Origin: Saprospira grandis DSM 2844
GTDB taxonomy: Bacteria > Bacteroidota > Bacteroidia > Chitinophagales > Saprospiraceae
NCBI GenBank assembly: GCA_945888475.1
Contig: CAMDAB010000021.1
Span: 1 to 37,370, forward strand
Reading direction: 5' to 3'
DNA length: 37,370 nt
Shown here piece after piece: positions 17,001-23,713 of the stretch. The position numbers and the translations under genes are program-made. Under the pieces are notes generated by a model. That model did not search any database. It was not told the origin of the DNA and saw only the letters and a list, made by a program, of their open reading frames with translations. Position 1 is the stretch's first letter. The number at the start of each line of letters is the position of its first letter.

Positions 17001-17239
17001 TGGCAATTTCAGTGGCATTTGGGTTAATCGTGGCAACACTTATCACACTTTTGCTCTTGCCTTCGCTCATTCTGCTTCACAACCGTTACAAGTGGCTTTT
17101 GGCATCGGCCTGGGAGGGTAAGTGGTTGCAGCCAGAAGAAGTGGAATCTGCATTGCCGGGCAGGAAGAATTATTTCTGGCTTTGGATAATTCCCTTCAGT
17201 CCAATATTGTTTATGTTGCTAAAATCGATACTTTCTTAA
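14015..17239 (+). CDS. RND-family efflux pump (AcrB/MMPL-type permease)
   Basis: This 1074-residue inner-membrane proton antiporter has the standard plan: one N-terminal TM helix, a large periplasmic domain (about 40-335), TM2-6 (about 336-470), a second TM group with a periplasmic domain (about 525-870), and TM8-12 (about 875-1070). TM4 carries the paired acidic residues of the proton relay in GILVDDGIVISENVYAYHEK. The matching half of the C-terminal repeat reads GIMVNDSLVLVAAYND. No TolC-like outer-membrane factor is encoded nearby, so it must share a channel encoded elsewhere. This is more HAE1-like than metal-specific, but the substrate is unknown. Confidence 0.93.
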   Translation: MEKIISYFIKNSLVANLLMVIILLFGAYSMLNMKSTFFPAAPEKIILIEATLLGSSPEEIEQGVVLKIEENLKGLTGIERVSSVSSENAARIEVEIISGYDINLIKQDVENAVNQISSFPADMEALRIYKQENRNFAYSFALSGDVPLKTLKEEARKVEDELRATGFISKIAVSGFPNEEIEISFREDDLIKYQISFTEAAAAVRNANLEITGGRVKGEKEELLLRARSKGYYAEDLKNVPVKTTVDGSVIYLYQLADVKDQWQDNPARSFINSKPSVVVNILNTDAEDLLTIAGYMGEYLEKYNKKGGQIKATMIRDGSTTLRQRIDLLVENGIIGFFLVLICLGFFLHWSIAFWVASSIPLAFAGMFIFGFTTDLTINVVSLFGMILVVGILVDDGIVISENVYAYHEKGMSKHDAAVKGTLDVLPSVVSAVLTTVIAFALFFFVEGRIGDIFSDLAIVVIVTLLISLVEGMLILPGHLYHSKALQRDAKLNFIERFLEFLRKWMDYLLMLLRDKIYAPILKITVKGYQKALPVSVMLGFLIICFAGIAGGHVKTTFFPFIERDNVEVTLNMPAGTREDITGKWLDLIEAKAWEVNAIYKAKRKDGKDIIEKIERNIGPASYSGKVGITLMDGENRNIPVLEIQDSIRKRVGPVPGAENLSFGISSFFGKPISISVLGNDYVELEAAVNAVKKELESLAELKDVLDNNQAGLREVNITLNNKGKQLGLNLTEVIAQVRQGFFGSEVQRLQRGRDEVRVWVRYKVEDRSNLGQLENMRIRFADGREFPLIEIANFRIKRGVVNINHLDGKREIKVDADIANKKVSVTDITSKLKSEIIPQIQAQYPSVNFRFEGQNKENEKSAKSIQAYAPLILFIMFLVIALTFGSIGQAAVVFATIPFGFIGVVWGHWWLDAPISFFSVLGIIALIGIMVNDSLVLVAAYNDNVKEGMNTNDAVYHAGISRFRAIWLTSVTTVLGLGPLILEKSIQAQFLIPMAISVAFGLIVATLITLLLLPSLILLHNRYKWLLASAWEGKWLQPEEVESALPGRKNYFWLWIIPFSPILFMLLKSILS

Positions 17240-17303
17240 CTTAACATTTATTTCATAATATCGGCAGTCAGCCTCCTTCCATTGTTAAGGGCTACTTCTG
17301 CCT

Positions 17304-17335
17304 CTTGTATATTCTTTTGGTTTTGGGTAAATTTG
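17304..17335 (+). promoter_or_regulatory. Candidate promoter for the 130-residue unknown gene
   Basis: CTTG (17304-17307), a 20-nt spacer and TAAATTTG (17328-17335) fit the consensus with one mismatch at -33. The expected start site, near 17342, falls after the ATG at 17337. This argues that translation begins at the next ATG, 17370. Confidence 0.55.
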
Positions 17336-17369
17336 TATGAAATTATTACAGCAATACCCCAAATTCAAA

Positions 17370-17762
17370 ATGAAAAACATAGCACCCGAAGAATTAAAAT
17401 CGGTTTTATCTAAAGTTATACCCTCTATATATCCATACTGGGTCATGTTGTCGAACGGCACCTTTATAGTTTTAGAGACGGAAATTGCCAGCAAGCGCAA
17501 CGATCTGAGGAAGTGGATAAATGAGCTGCTGAGCGAGTTTGAACGTTACAAACTCACTGTATTTGCTTTTATTGAGGATGTTGTCCATCTGGGTGGTATA
17601 GGTTGGATAGTGACCAACCGCTATGGTGCTTATACCTTTGTTCATTCCAGTGAATTTAATGAATCAGACCCCTCTGAACTGGCCATTTCGGTAAAAGGCT
17701 GCCTCAATTTTTTCAGAGACTGTTCCGAAAAGGAGATTATTCACATTGAGGCCCCTCTTTAA
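17370..17762 (+). CDS. Protein of unknown function (130 residues)
   Basis: I do not recognise this soluble protein. It starts MKNIAPEELKSVLSKVIPSI and shows alternating strands and helices: YWVMLSNGTFIVLE, a helix RNDLRKWINELLSEFERYK, then YKLTVFAFIEDVVHLGGIGWIV and a C-terminal ISVKGCLNFFRDC. It has no signal peptide. A frame from 17337 would add 11 residues, but a good promoter match just upstream makes that ATG unlikely to be on the transcript. It follows the RND pump by about 130 nt and ends before a strong convergent terminator. Confidence 0.65.
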   Translation: MKNIAPEELKSVLSKVIPSIYPYWVMLSNGTFIVLETEIASKRNDLRKWINELLSEFERYKLTVFAFIEDVVHLGGIGWIVTNRYGAYTFVHSSEFNESDPSELAISVKGCLNFFRDCSEKEIIHIEAPL

Positions 17763-17790
17763 ATTGTCAAAATAGATCTTCATCATAAAG

Positions 17791-17824
17791 AAGGCATTAA
17801 AACTTGTTTAAGTTTTAATGCCTT
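17791..17824. terminator. Bidirectional terminator between convergent genes
   Basis: A perfect 15-nt inverted repeat, AAGGCATTAAAACTT (17791-17805) and its complement (17810-17824), encloses the loop GTTT. A/T ends on both sides let it serve the unknown gene on the plus strand and the small gene at 17846-18142 on the minus strand. Confidence 0.85.
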
Positions 17825-17845
17825 TTGTTAATTTAGGGTTACTTT

Positions 17846-18142
17846 TTAATTTAACGACATAGCCATAACATTCTCATTTGAGAAATGAAACATCAATGGT
17901 ACAATATGATTGCTCATCATCTTGTTCAAGGGCATCTCTTTCAGAATTTCCAATACATCATCTTCCGTTTCTGCAACTACTATCATCCAGAGTCTGCTGC
18001 GGTCTTCAGACAAAGAATAGGAGCGTACTTTTCCCAATGCCATCAGCTCATCTATTTTATTCCGTTGTTGTGGAATTTTAGATAAAAACTTGGGATTCAA
18101 TACCTCAGGCAAATCAAACTCAACCATATAAAACTGACTCAT
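17846..18142 (-). CDS. Muconolactone delta-isomerase-like small protein
   Basis: The 98-residue protein has the beta-alpha-beta pattern of a dimeric alpha/beta barrel. The segment MSQFYMVEFDLPE, a helix IPQQRNKIDELMALGKV, a strand pair RLWMIVVAETEDDVLEIL and the closing PLNKMMSNHIVPLMFH recall muconolactone delta-isomerase, in which the late P-(L/F)-x3-M-x3-V-x-P-L is typical. No other aromatic-degradation gene is present, so a catabolic role is unlikely; related small proteins in this phylum are of unknown function. It is monocistronic. Confidence 0.6.
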   Translation of the reverse strand: MSQFYMVEFDLPEVLNPKFLSKIPQQRNKIDELMALGKVRSYSLSEDRSRLWMIVVAETEDDVLEILKEMPLNKMMSNHIVPLMFHFSNENVMAMSLN

Positions 18143-19059
18143 AGATTCCTTTTTTATTTCATAACTCTAAGTTAAACAATCTTGTTAATTTTTTATACTG
18201 TAACTGGTTTTTTATTTTCATTACTGTTCCGCTATCGGCTGTCCGATTCAGGCATAAACCGCTATATTTTAAACTTGATTTTAGCTGCTGAATTTACAAT
18301 AGCTGCGTTATTTACCCTAAAGCTATTAATTTAGGAATTTTTGGCTAGGATTAAAATACATGTCTTGTAATTTTAAAATATTAATTTATATATAATTGAT
18401 TATCAATTTTATAATTTTAAGTTGCTTTGTCTTACAATCTGTTTTAGTCTCTTAAAATTTATGCAAATCTGGTAATCGACTACCAGATTTGTATGAAATA
18501 AATGATGAAAGTATGAAAGATGAAAGGGTGAAATCCCGATAGCCCCGATAGCTATCGGGGGGAGAAAGGGTGAAAGATTTTTAGCGCAGAAGAGGAAAGA
18601 AATGAAGTTTCGCGTAGCGAATTTTTCCAAACGGCCCTCGAAAGCTTTCGGGGCCTTTGAGAAAAACAATAGCAGCGGAGCGCGGTATTTTAATGCCGCT
18701 GCACAGCGTTAAATTTTACCACAGAGCGCACAAACCCTCGAAAGCTTTCGGGGTTACACAGCGCAACACAAAGTACGAATTTCGTAAACTTATAATTTCT
18801 TCTCGTCCGATAGACGAGATCATAATTCATACTTGGCTAATCTCTGCGCCTCTGCGTAAATGTAGATCAGGTACGTTCTCCGCGCCTTTGCGTGAAAAAT
18901 AGCCTAGATGAGCGGAAAGGATGAAAGAGCAAGTGCATCGTAGTTTTACCACAAAACCCACAAAGTTTTTTACAGCGTGTAAAAGTCTCAAGTCTAGTAT
19001 CTTCTAGTATCAAGTCTGGTATCTTTTACTCTCAAGTCTAGTATCTTTTACTCTCAAGT
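18143..19059. repeat. Non-coding region of palindromes and decayed repeats
   Basis: No credible gene lies in these 917 nt; the two short open frames here have unnatural composition. Visible structure: an 11-bp perfect stem with 6-nt loop at 18464-18491; GATGAAAG-like words at about 18503-18535; a perfect 18-nt palindrome CCCCGATAGCTATCGGGG at 18543-18560, preceded by a partial copy CCCGATAG at 18535-18542; two copies of CCTCGAAAGCTTTCGGGG exactly 100 nt apart at 18636-18653 and 18736-18753; a 7-bp hairpin at 18801-18819; and CTCTGCGCCTCTGCG (from about 18841) and CTCCGCGCCTTTGCG (from about 18879), with partial inverted partners such as ACCACAGAGCGCAC (about 18718). A 22-nt tandem repeat closes the region. 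Confidence 0.75.
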
Positions 19060-19062
19060 CTA
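18988..19062. repeat. 22-nt tandem repeat (3.4 copies) running into the FkbM stop codon
   Basis: Units start at 18988, 19010, 19032 and 19054 (partial), each beginning TCAAGTCTA or TCAAGTCTG. Units 2 and 3 differ at one base; unit 1 is more diverged in its second half. The last partial unit ends at 19062, so the bases CTA of the repeat form the TAG stop of the minus-strand FkbM gene. Confidence 0.85.
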
Positions 19063-19860
19063 CAGTTCACCAATCTTCCTACTCACTGCCAAAATATTCT
19101 GAAAAGCAAAAATTTCCTTAAAGATAATTTCTTCATTTTCAAGCGGGAGCAGACCCTTGGGCAGTAGTCGATAGAGACGATATTCGCTTAGTACGCTTTC
19201 AAATTCTCTGAAGAAAACCTTGCGCACTGTGTTCATGCTGTTGAATTCAAAAAGTATAACCTTTATTTTTCCGGCAGCAAGGCTTTTTTCGGCGCCCTGC
19301 AATACATCGATTTCAAATCCTTCGGTATCAATTTTCAGAAAGTCGATTTCGGAAATCTGATTAATTGCCACAAAATTGTCAAGACTTTCAACCTTTATTT
19401 CAATTCTGTGTACATCCGAGTGATGAATATCGGTGATGACCTCCTTGATAAGTGAAGCATGTTCAGAGGCTTCTCCGCTTGAATAATCGAAGATTTCAGC
19501 AGTCTCTGTTTTACTACCCAACGCCATTTCAACGCAGTTTATTTTATCCTTCAGTGCCAGTAATTTTTGGAAATTTTGCGGATGCGGCTCAAAACTGTAA
19601 ATATCGGCATCGGGAAATTTTTCAGTCAATGTTCTTGAAAAGTTACCCACATTGGCACCAACATCAAAAATTACAGATTTCGATTTGATAATCTTTGACA
19701 AAAGCTGTTTTATCAGATAATCTTCACCGCTTGCCTTGTCGCTTTCATAGTTCAGAATTCCCATTCCGCGGTAAGCAAGACGAATGAGCATTTTATTGAA
19801 ACCATAAAACATCTTTCGGGCAAAAATGCCTCTGTATAGGCTGAAAATGAGCTTTTTCAT
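19060..19860 (-). CDS. FkbM family methyltransferase
   Basis: The 266-residue SAM-dependent enzyme has motif I as VIFDVGANVGNFSRTL (about 63-78), an acidic ribose-binding end in YSFEPHPQNF, and the FkbM signature IDFLKIDTEGFEIDVLQGAE in the C-terminal half. FkbM-type enzymes O-methylate sugars or small molecules; in a glycosyltransferase cluster it most likely methylates a surface glycan. It is the last gene of the minus-strand cluster, 7 nt after the GT4 gene. Its stop codon lies inside a tandem repeat unit, so the C-terminus may have been reshaped by repeat growth. Confidence 0.9.
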   Translation of the reverse strand: MKKLIFSLYRGIFARKMFYGFNKMLIRLAYRGMGILNYESDKASGEDYLIKQLLSKIIKSKSVIFDVGANVGNFSRTLTEKFPDADIYSFEPHPQNFQKLLALKDKINCVEMALGSKTETAEIFDYSSGEASEHASLIKEVITDIHHSDVHRIEIKVESLDNFVAINQISEIDFLKIDTEGFEIDVLQGAEKSLAAGKIKVILFEFNSMNTVRKVFFREFESVLSEYRLYRLLPKGLLPLENEEIIFKEIFAFQNILAVSRKIGEL

Positions 19861-19867
19861 AGCAGAT

Positions 19868-21052
19868 TTATTTATTTGTCAGTTCTTGGTAAAGTTCAAT
19901 AAATTGACTGCAAATGATAGTTTCATCACAGTTTGCGTCAATAAAGGCTTTGGTGTTTTCCGAAAGTTCTCTGCGATGGCTGATACAATAATCGATGCCG
20001 TTTAGAATTTCTTCAGTATTAAATGCGGATGCAAGATAGCCTGTTTTTTGGTGCTGAATCATCTCGGCAATGCCCGAATTATCGAAACCTACCACAGGCG
20101 TTGCGCAGGCGAGTGATTCCAGCACGGTATTGGGGTAGTTATCCTCCCGAGAGGTAATGACAAAAACATCGGAAATACTGTACATAGCCGCCAAAGTTTC
20201 ATCAGCAGATATTTTACCCATTGTTACGATGTTCGGATCTTTTTTCTCGAAATCTCCCGAACCGATGAGCAGGATTTTATATTTTTTTGCTAAAAGTCTG
20301 TCTGTAAGAGCCAGAAAGAGATCGATTCCTTTTCTTTTATCGTTGATATCCTCGGCAACATAGAGCAGAATTTTATCATTGGTACTGAACCCGAATTTTG
20401 CCCTGAGTGCAGCCAGGTCGGGCCTTGGATAAAATACAGCGCGGTCGAGCAGGTTTCTGATAACCCTGTGGGGATACTTTGAAAAGAGCTCCGATTTAGC
20501 CGATAAATTGAGTAGCCATTGCGTGGGAGCAACTATGCTCAGTTGATCGAAATCTTTCAAAGCAGCTTTTTTAATTGTAAGATTCGCATTCAGTTTATGT
20601 TCGAATTTAGCTAAATCGAAACCAAACAAATAGTGATAGCCTGCAGAAAAGGGCAGCATATCGTGCAGGGTCCAGACAACAGGCTTGCCAATCTTTTTAA
20701 AAAAGCTTTTGTAATCCAAAAACTTTGTAACCCAATGCAGGTGAATGACATCAGCTTCTCTTACAATCGGCACCTTTAAGAGATCAAAAGGTGTTTTTGC
20801 TAGTGAAAAGGCCTGATATTTATCGAAACCGGAGGCTATTTTTGATTGAAGTCTGTGAAAAGAATCTTTGAATTTAAAAAACAGTTTATTTTCATGATCG
20901 GCATAGCAATGCGCATTTTGTATTCCCTCAACTTTATCTTTCAAAAAAAGAATATGCGACTCAATACCTTTTTTTAGCAGTGATTGGTGCAGTCTGAGTG
21001 CAGCTCTACCGGCACCGCCGCCGGCATTTGTAGTGATGTGAAGAATTTTCAT
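19868..21052 (-). CDS. Glycosyltransferase family 4 (GT-B fold)
   Basis: The 394-residue protein starts MKILHITTNAGGGAGRAALRL, the usual GT4 N-terminus with its glycine-rich loop. The C-terminal donor-binding Rossmann half has VLLYVAED-like and DVFVITSREDNYPNTVLESL motifs, with the E-x7-E type pair and CATPVVGFDNSGIAEMI. It transfers a sugar from an NDP- or lipid-linked donor; the specificity is unknown. I chose 21052 because this ATG overlaps the previous gene's TGA as ATGA, implying translational coupling; a frame from 21079 adds nine residues unlike the family. Confidence 0.9.
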   Translation of the reverse strand: MKILHITTNAGGGAGRAALRLHQSLLKKGIESHILFLKDKVEGIQNAHCYADHENKLFFKFKDSFHRLQSKIASGFDKYQAFSLAKTPFDLLKVPIVREADVIHLHWVTKFLDYKSFFKKIGKPVVWTLHDMLPFSAGYHYLFGFDLAKFEHKLNANLTIKKAALKDFDQLSIVAPTQWLLNLSAKSELFSKYPHRVIRNLLDRAVFYPRPDLAALRAKFGFSTNDKILLYVAEDINDKRKGIDLFLALTDRLLAKKYKILLIGSGDFEKKDPNIVTMGKISADETLAAMYSISDVFVITSREDNYPNTVLESLACATPVVGFDNSGIAEMIQHQKTGYLASAFNTEEILNGIDYCISHRRELSENTKAFIDANCDETIICSQFIELYQELTNK

Positions 21053-21765
21053 GCAGCTTTCTCCGAAACGATGATGCAATTGCTATAAAAACGACCGCGA
21101 TTTGGCAAAATAGAGGAAAGTATAATGCCTAAAATATTAAAAGGTGCGATGAATATAAAATTGAGCAGCAGTTTGAGGTATTTATTTTGATTCAGATAAA
21201 ATGAATAAATATTGAAAGCAATCACCTGAAAAAGCGTTTCGATGTCTTTGGTCGATTTGTGCTGTTCCAAAACTGCGAATCCGTTATTTTTAAGAAAAGA
21301 CGAAAGCCCGTTAATTGAAAATCTTCTGAAATCGTAGGGCATTTCATGCTCCATATACACAAAGGGTACTGTGACCAGCAATTTTCCTCCGGGTTTTAAC
21401 ACACGATGCAACTCTTTGATCATTTCGTCCAGATTTTCTACATGCTCAAAAACCTCACTCGAGAAGACCACATCAAAACGTTCCGATTCAAATGGCAGAC
21501 TTTTTCCATCGTAGAAAACATCGATGTCTTCATTCTCATGTGGATGGCCTTCGTTTTCATAATCTACCCCAATGTATTCTGAAACATTGTTAAATAAGTC
21601 TCTGTATGGTTTTCTGCCGCAGCCAAAATCCAGTACCGAGCCATTGATGGTCGGACAGATTTTTTTTAATTTACGATGCAGCCCCTTTCTTGAAAAATAA
21701 AAAGAGTTGATAAAGATGCTGAGAAAATTTGGCGCAAAAAGCTGCTTATGATAGAATTTGAACAT
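21049..21765 (-). CDS. Class I SAM-dependent methyltransferase
   Basis: The 238-residue protein has motif I as VLDFGCGRKPYRDLF (about 45-59). Motif II/III follows as FDVVFSSEVFEHVENLDEMI, then the post-motif ELHRVLKPGGKLLVTVPF. The C-terminal ~50 residues are hydrophobic (KYLKLLLNFIFIAPFNILGI), which suggests membrane association. This is a Methyltransf_11-type enzyme; its place in the cluster suggests a glycan or glycolipid acceptor. It overlaps the GT4 gene by 4 nt and follows the other methyltransferase gene by 10 nt. Confidence 0.88.
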   Translation of the reverse strand: MFKFYHKQLFAPNFLSIFINSFYFSRKGLHRKLKKICPTINGSVLDFGCGRKPYRDLFNNVSEYIGVDYENEGHPHENEDIDVFYDGKSLPFESERFDVVFSSEVFEHVENLDEMIKELHRVLKPGGKLLVTVPFVYMEHEMPYDFRRFSINGLSSFLKNNGFAVLEQHKSTKDIETLFQVIAFNIYSFYLNQNKYLKLLLNFIFIAPFNILGIILSSILPNRGRFYSNCIIVSEKAA

Positions 21766-21775
21766 AAAAACAGAC

Positions 21776-22678
21776 TTATTTTTTAATCAGAATGCCAATG
21801 ATGTGCATGGAAATATTTTTGGAGTCGGCACTGAGTCCTTTGAAAAGATTCAATGGCAGGGAAAGAAAAAATCCGGCCGATTTGGAAGCATGCTTTTCTT
21901 TTGAATAAAACACACCCGATTTGATTCTTTTATTCAGGTCGATAGGCTCATAATGTACCCCTTCAAGTGTATAATCTGGAAAAAGCACAGGAATTTTCTG
22001 AAAAAACTCCTCACTCCAGAGCCCTGCATGATGTGGCGGCAAATTCAAGGTGTTAGACTTATAACTCAGTAAAATGCTTTTATTATTGGGTACGCCAATG
22101 ATTAGCTTTCCACCTGGCTTGAGATGTTTAGCATACAAACTTAAAAAATCGCCAACATTTGGTATGTGCTCCATCAGCTGGAATGCGCAGATGTAATCGT
22201 ATTTTTTGTCGGGATTAGCAGCAGAAAAGTCTTCGAAAGCTGTGCAGTGGACAGTAAATCCCTGTTCTTCGAGTTTTTTGGCTGCACTTTGGTTCAATTC
22301 AACTGATTCAGTAATACAGTTTTTGGCACGTAGTTTTTTGAGAAAAAATCCAAAACCGGAGCCGATTTCCAAAACTTCAGAACCAACTTTGATGTATTTT
22401 TCCGAAAAGTCATAGTCCCATTTTTCGGTTTTGTAGTACCAGTCGAACTTTTCCAGATCTTCATAAAATGCGCTGTCACCAACCACAAAAGGGTAGTAGA
22501 AAATATAGTTGGAGTCGAGACACTGATAAACCCCAATTTTTTTATGTTCAGAAAAAAATCTTGTAACGTTGAGGCCGTATTTCTGCTGATAATTTTTTAC
22601 AAAAAAATCTTCGTTCAGTTCGTCTATTTTTTTAACATTGGCAGAACCTGTGATTGGACTTTTGACAGTATCGCTCAT
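21776..22678 (-). CDS. Class I SAM-dependent methyltransferase
   Basis: The 300-residue protein carries motif I EVLEIGSGFGFFLKKL (about 98-113), the acidic loop in SVELN, and YICAFQLMEHIPNVGDFL followed by LKPGGKLIIGVPNNK, the layout of Methyltransf_23-type enzymes. The N-terminal ~90 residues (with YQQKYGLNVTRFF) are typical of surface-polysaccharide methyltransferases. It has no signal peptide. It belongs to the same tight minus-strand transcript, 33 nt after the GT2 gene. Confidence 0.88.
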   Translation of the reverse strand: MSDTVKSPITGSANVKKIDELNEDFFVKNYQQKYGLNVTRFFSEHKKIGVYQCLDSNYIFYYPFVVGDSAFYEDLEKFDWYYKTEKWDYDFSEKYIKVGSEVLEIGSGFGFFLKKLRAKNCITESVELNQSAAKKLEEQGFTVHCTAFEDFSAANPDKKYDYICAFQLMEHIPNVGDFLSLYAKHLKPGGKLIIGVPNNKSILLSYKSNTLNLPPHHAGLWSEEFFQKIPVLFPDYTLEGVHYEPIDLNKRIKSGVFYSKEKHASKSAGFFLSLPLNLFKGLSADSKNISMHIIGILIKK

Positions 22679-22711
22679 TGTAATTTATTCTTTATAAAAT
22701 TTTTTAAAACA

Positions 22712-23593
22712 TTAAAGACCAAAAAGATACCTCAAACGGGTAAGCAGGCCCGATGATTTTAGAAAAACATTTTTGAAAGCATATTCATCTGCATCCCGGT
22801 TTTGAATTATTTCATCCGGAAATTTTGAGAGCTTGAGTACAGAAATTTTATACCTCGATAAAAAACTGTCGGCTTTGGTATGCGTAGCATTGCTATCGAA
22901 ACCGATATTTTCTACAAGATTGACATTAGGCAGGGCAGCAAGGCCTTTGTTTTGCCACATACAATAAAGCCACTGATAGTCCCAGGTATTCATTTTACCC
23001 GATGCCACCTGTTTTTGTCTGTGCTTGAAATACCTGAACTGCATTTTGTTTTTGGTGTAAAATGGCAAAGCATTGTCGAGGTTATAATGATTTACATCTA
23101 CCTGATATTTTTGCCAACGATCGCGCCAGCTCGCCCAGCCCCAGATATGACTGTACATAGAGAAAAAGTAATCGGCATCGCCTCTTTTAATGCCATCCTG
23201 AAAATTATTTGCGGCAATATGCCAGATGTTTTGATCGTCTTTGTATTTTTCTAGCAAGACCTCGCAGAAAGTAAAAAAGCTTTCATTAGGAAGACAGTCA
23301 TCTTCGAGTATAATACCACGTTCTACCTGTTCGAAAAACCAGCTGATACCTGAAGAAACTGCCATTTTGCAGCCCATATTTTTTTCACGGAAAAGTGTTT
23401 TTAGTTCACAGTCCCAGTCGATTTGAGATAGGATATGCTTTCTTAGTGCATTACATGCTTCGATTTCTGCTTCATTCCTGCCTCCGTCGGCCGAAATAAA
23501 CAACTGTCTGGGCTGCGCTTTTTTAATAGCCTCAAAAACCCTTTGTGTTGTATCGGGCCGTTTAAAAATTAGGAACAGAACAGGGACATTCAT
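22712..23593 (-). CDS. GT-A glycosyltransferase, HlpA-like
   Basis: The 293-residue protein begins MNVPVLFLIFKRPDTTQRVF and has the nucleotide-binding half with LFISADGGRN, then a D-x-D-type site GIILEDDCLPNESFF (about residues 93-107). YSHIWGWASWRDRWQKYQ follows, characteristic of the HlpA-like GT2 subgroup. It likely transfers a sugar to a surface glycan. The ATG at 23593 is preferred to one at 23623, which would add ten residues before the conserved beta-1 strand. It is the first gene of the glycan cluster; a 120-nt gap precedes it, and I see no clear promoter there. Confidence 0.85.
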   Translation of the reverse strand: MNVPVLFLIFKRPDTTQRVFEAIKKAQPRQLFISADGGRNEAEIEACNALRKHILSQIDWDCELKTLFREKNMGCKMAVSSGISWFFEQVERGIILEDDCLPNESFFTFCEVLLEKYKDDQNIWHIAANNFQDGIKRGDADYFFSMYSHIWGWASWRDRWQKYQVDVNHYNLDNALPFYTKNKMQFRYFKHRQKQVASGKMNTWDYQWLYCMWQNKGLAALPNVNLVENIGFDSNATHTKADSFLSRYKISVLKLSKFPDEIIQNRDADEYAFKNVFLKSSGLLTRLRYLFGL

Positions 23594-23713
23594 TTTAATA
23601 TATTTTTTGTAAAATACCGACAAAGAGGTAAATATCAGTATTAAATCGCCGTAAATATATTATACTTTCCCCACTTTTTTCAGCAATGCAGTTAATTTGG
23701 AAAAATTATAGGG

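Noticed and set aside
18409-18669. Minus-strand frame of 86 residues in the non-coding gap.
   Set aside because: It crosses the palindromes and low-complexity repeats, has no family-like pattern and no sensible start context.
18657-18902. Plus-strand frame of 81 residues in the same gap.
   Set aside because: It is a read-through of the palindrome and CTCTGCG-type repeats; its composition reflects repeat text, not a protein.
18988-19062. Possible CRISPR array.
   Set aside because: The 22-nt units are contiguous, with no spacers between them, and no cas gene is present.
19060-23593. Glycan cluster as a complete O-antigen or capsule locus.
   Set aside because: There is no flippase, polymerase, priming transferase or nucleotide-sugar synthesis gene; only transferases and methyltransferases are present.
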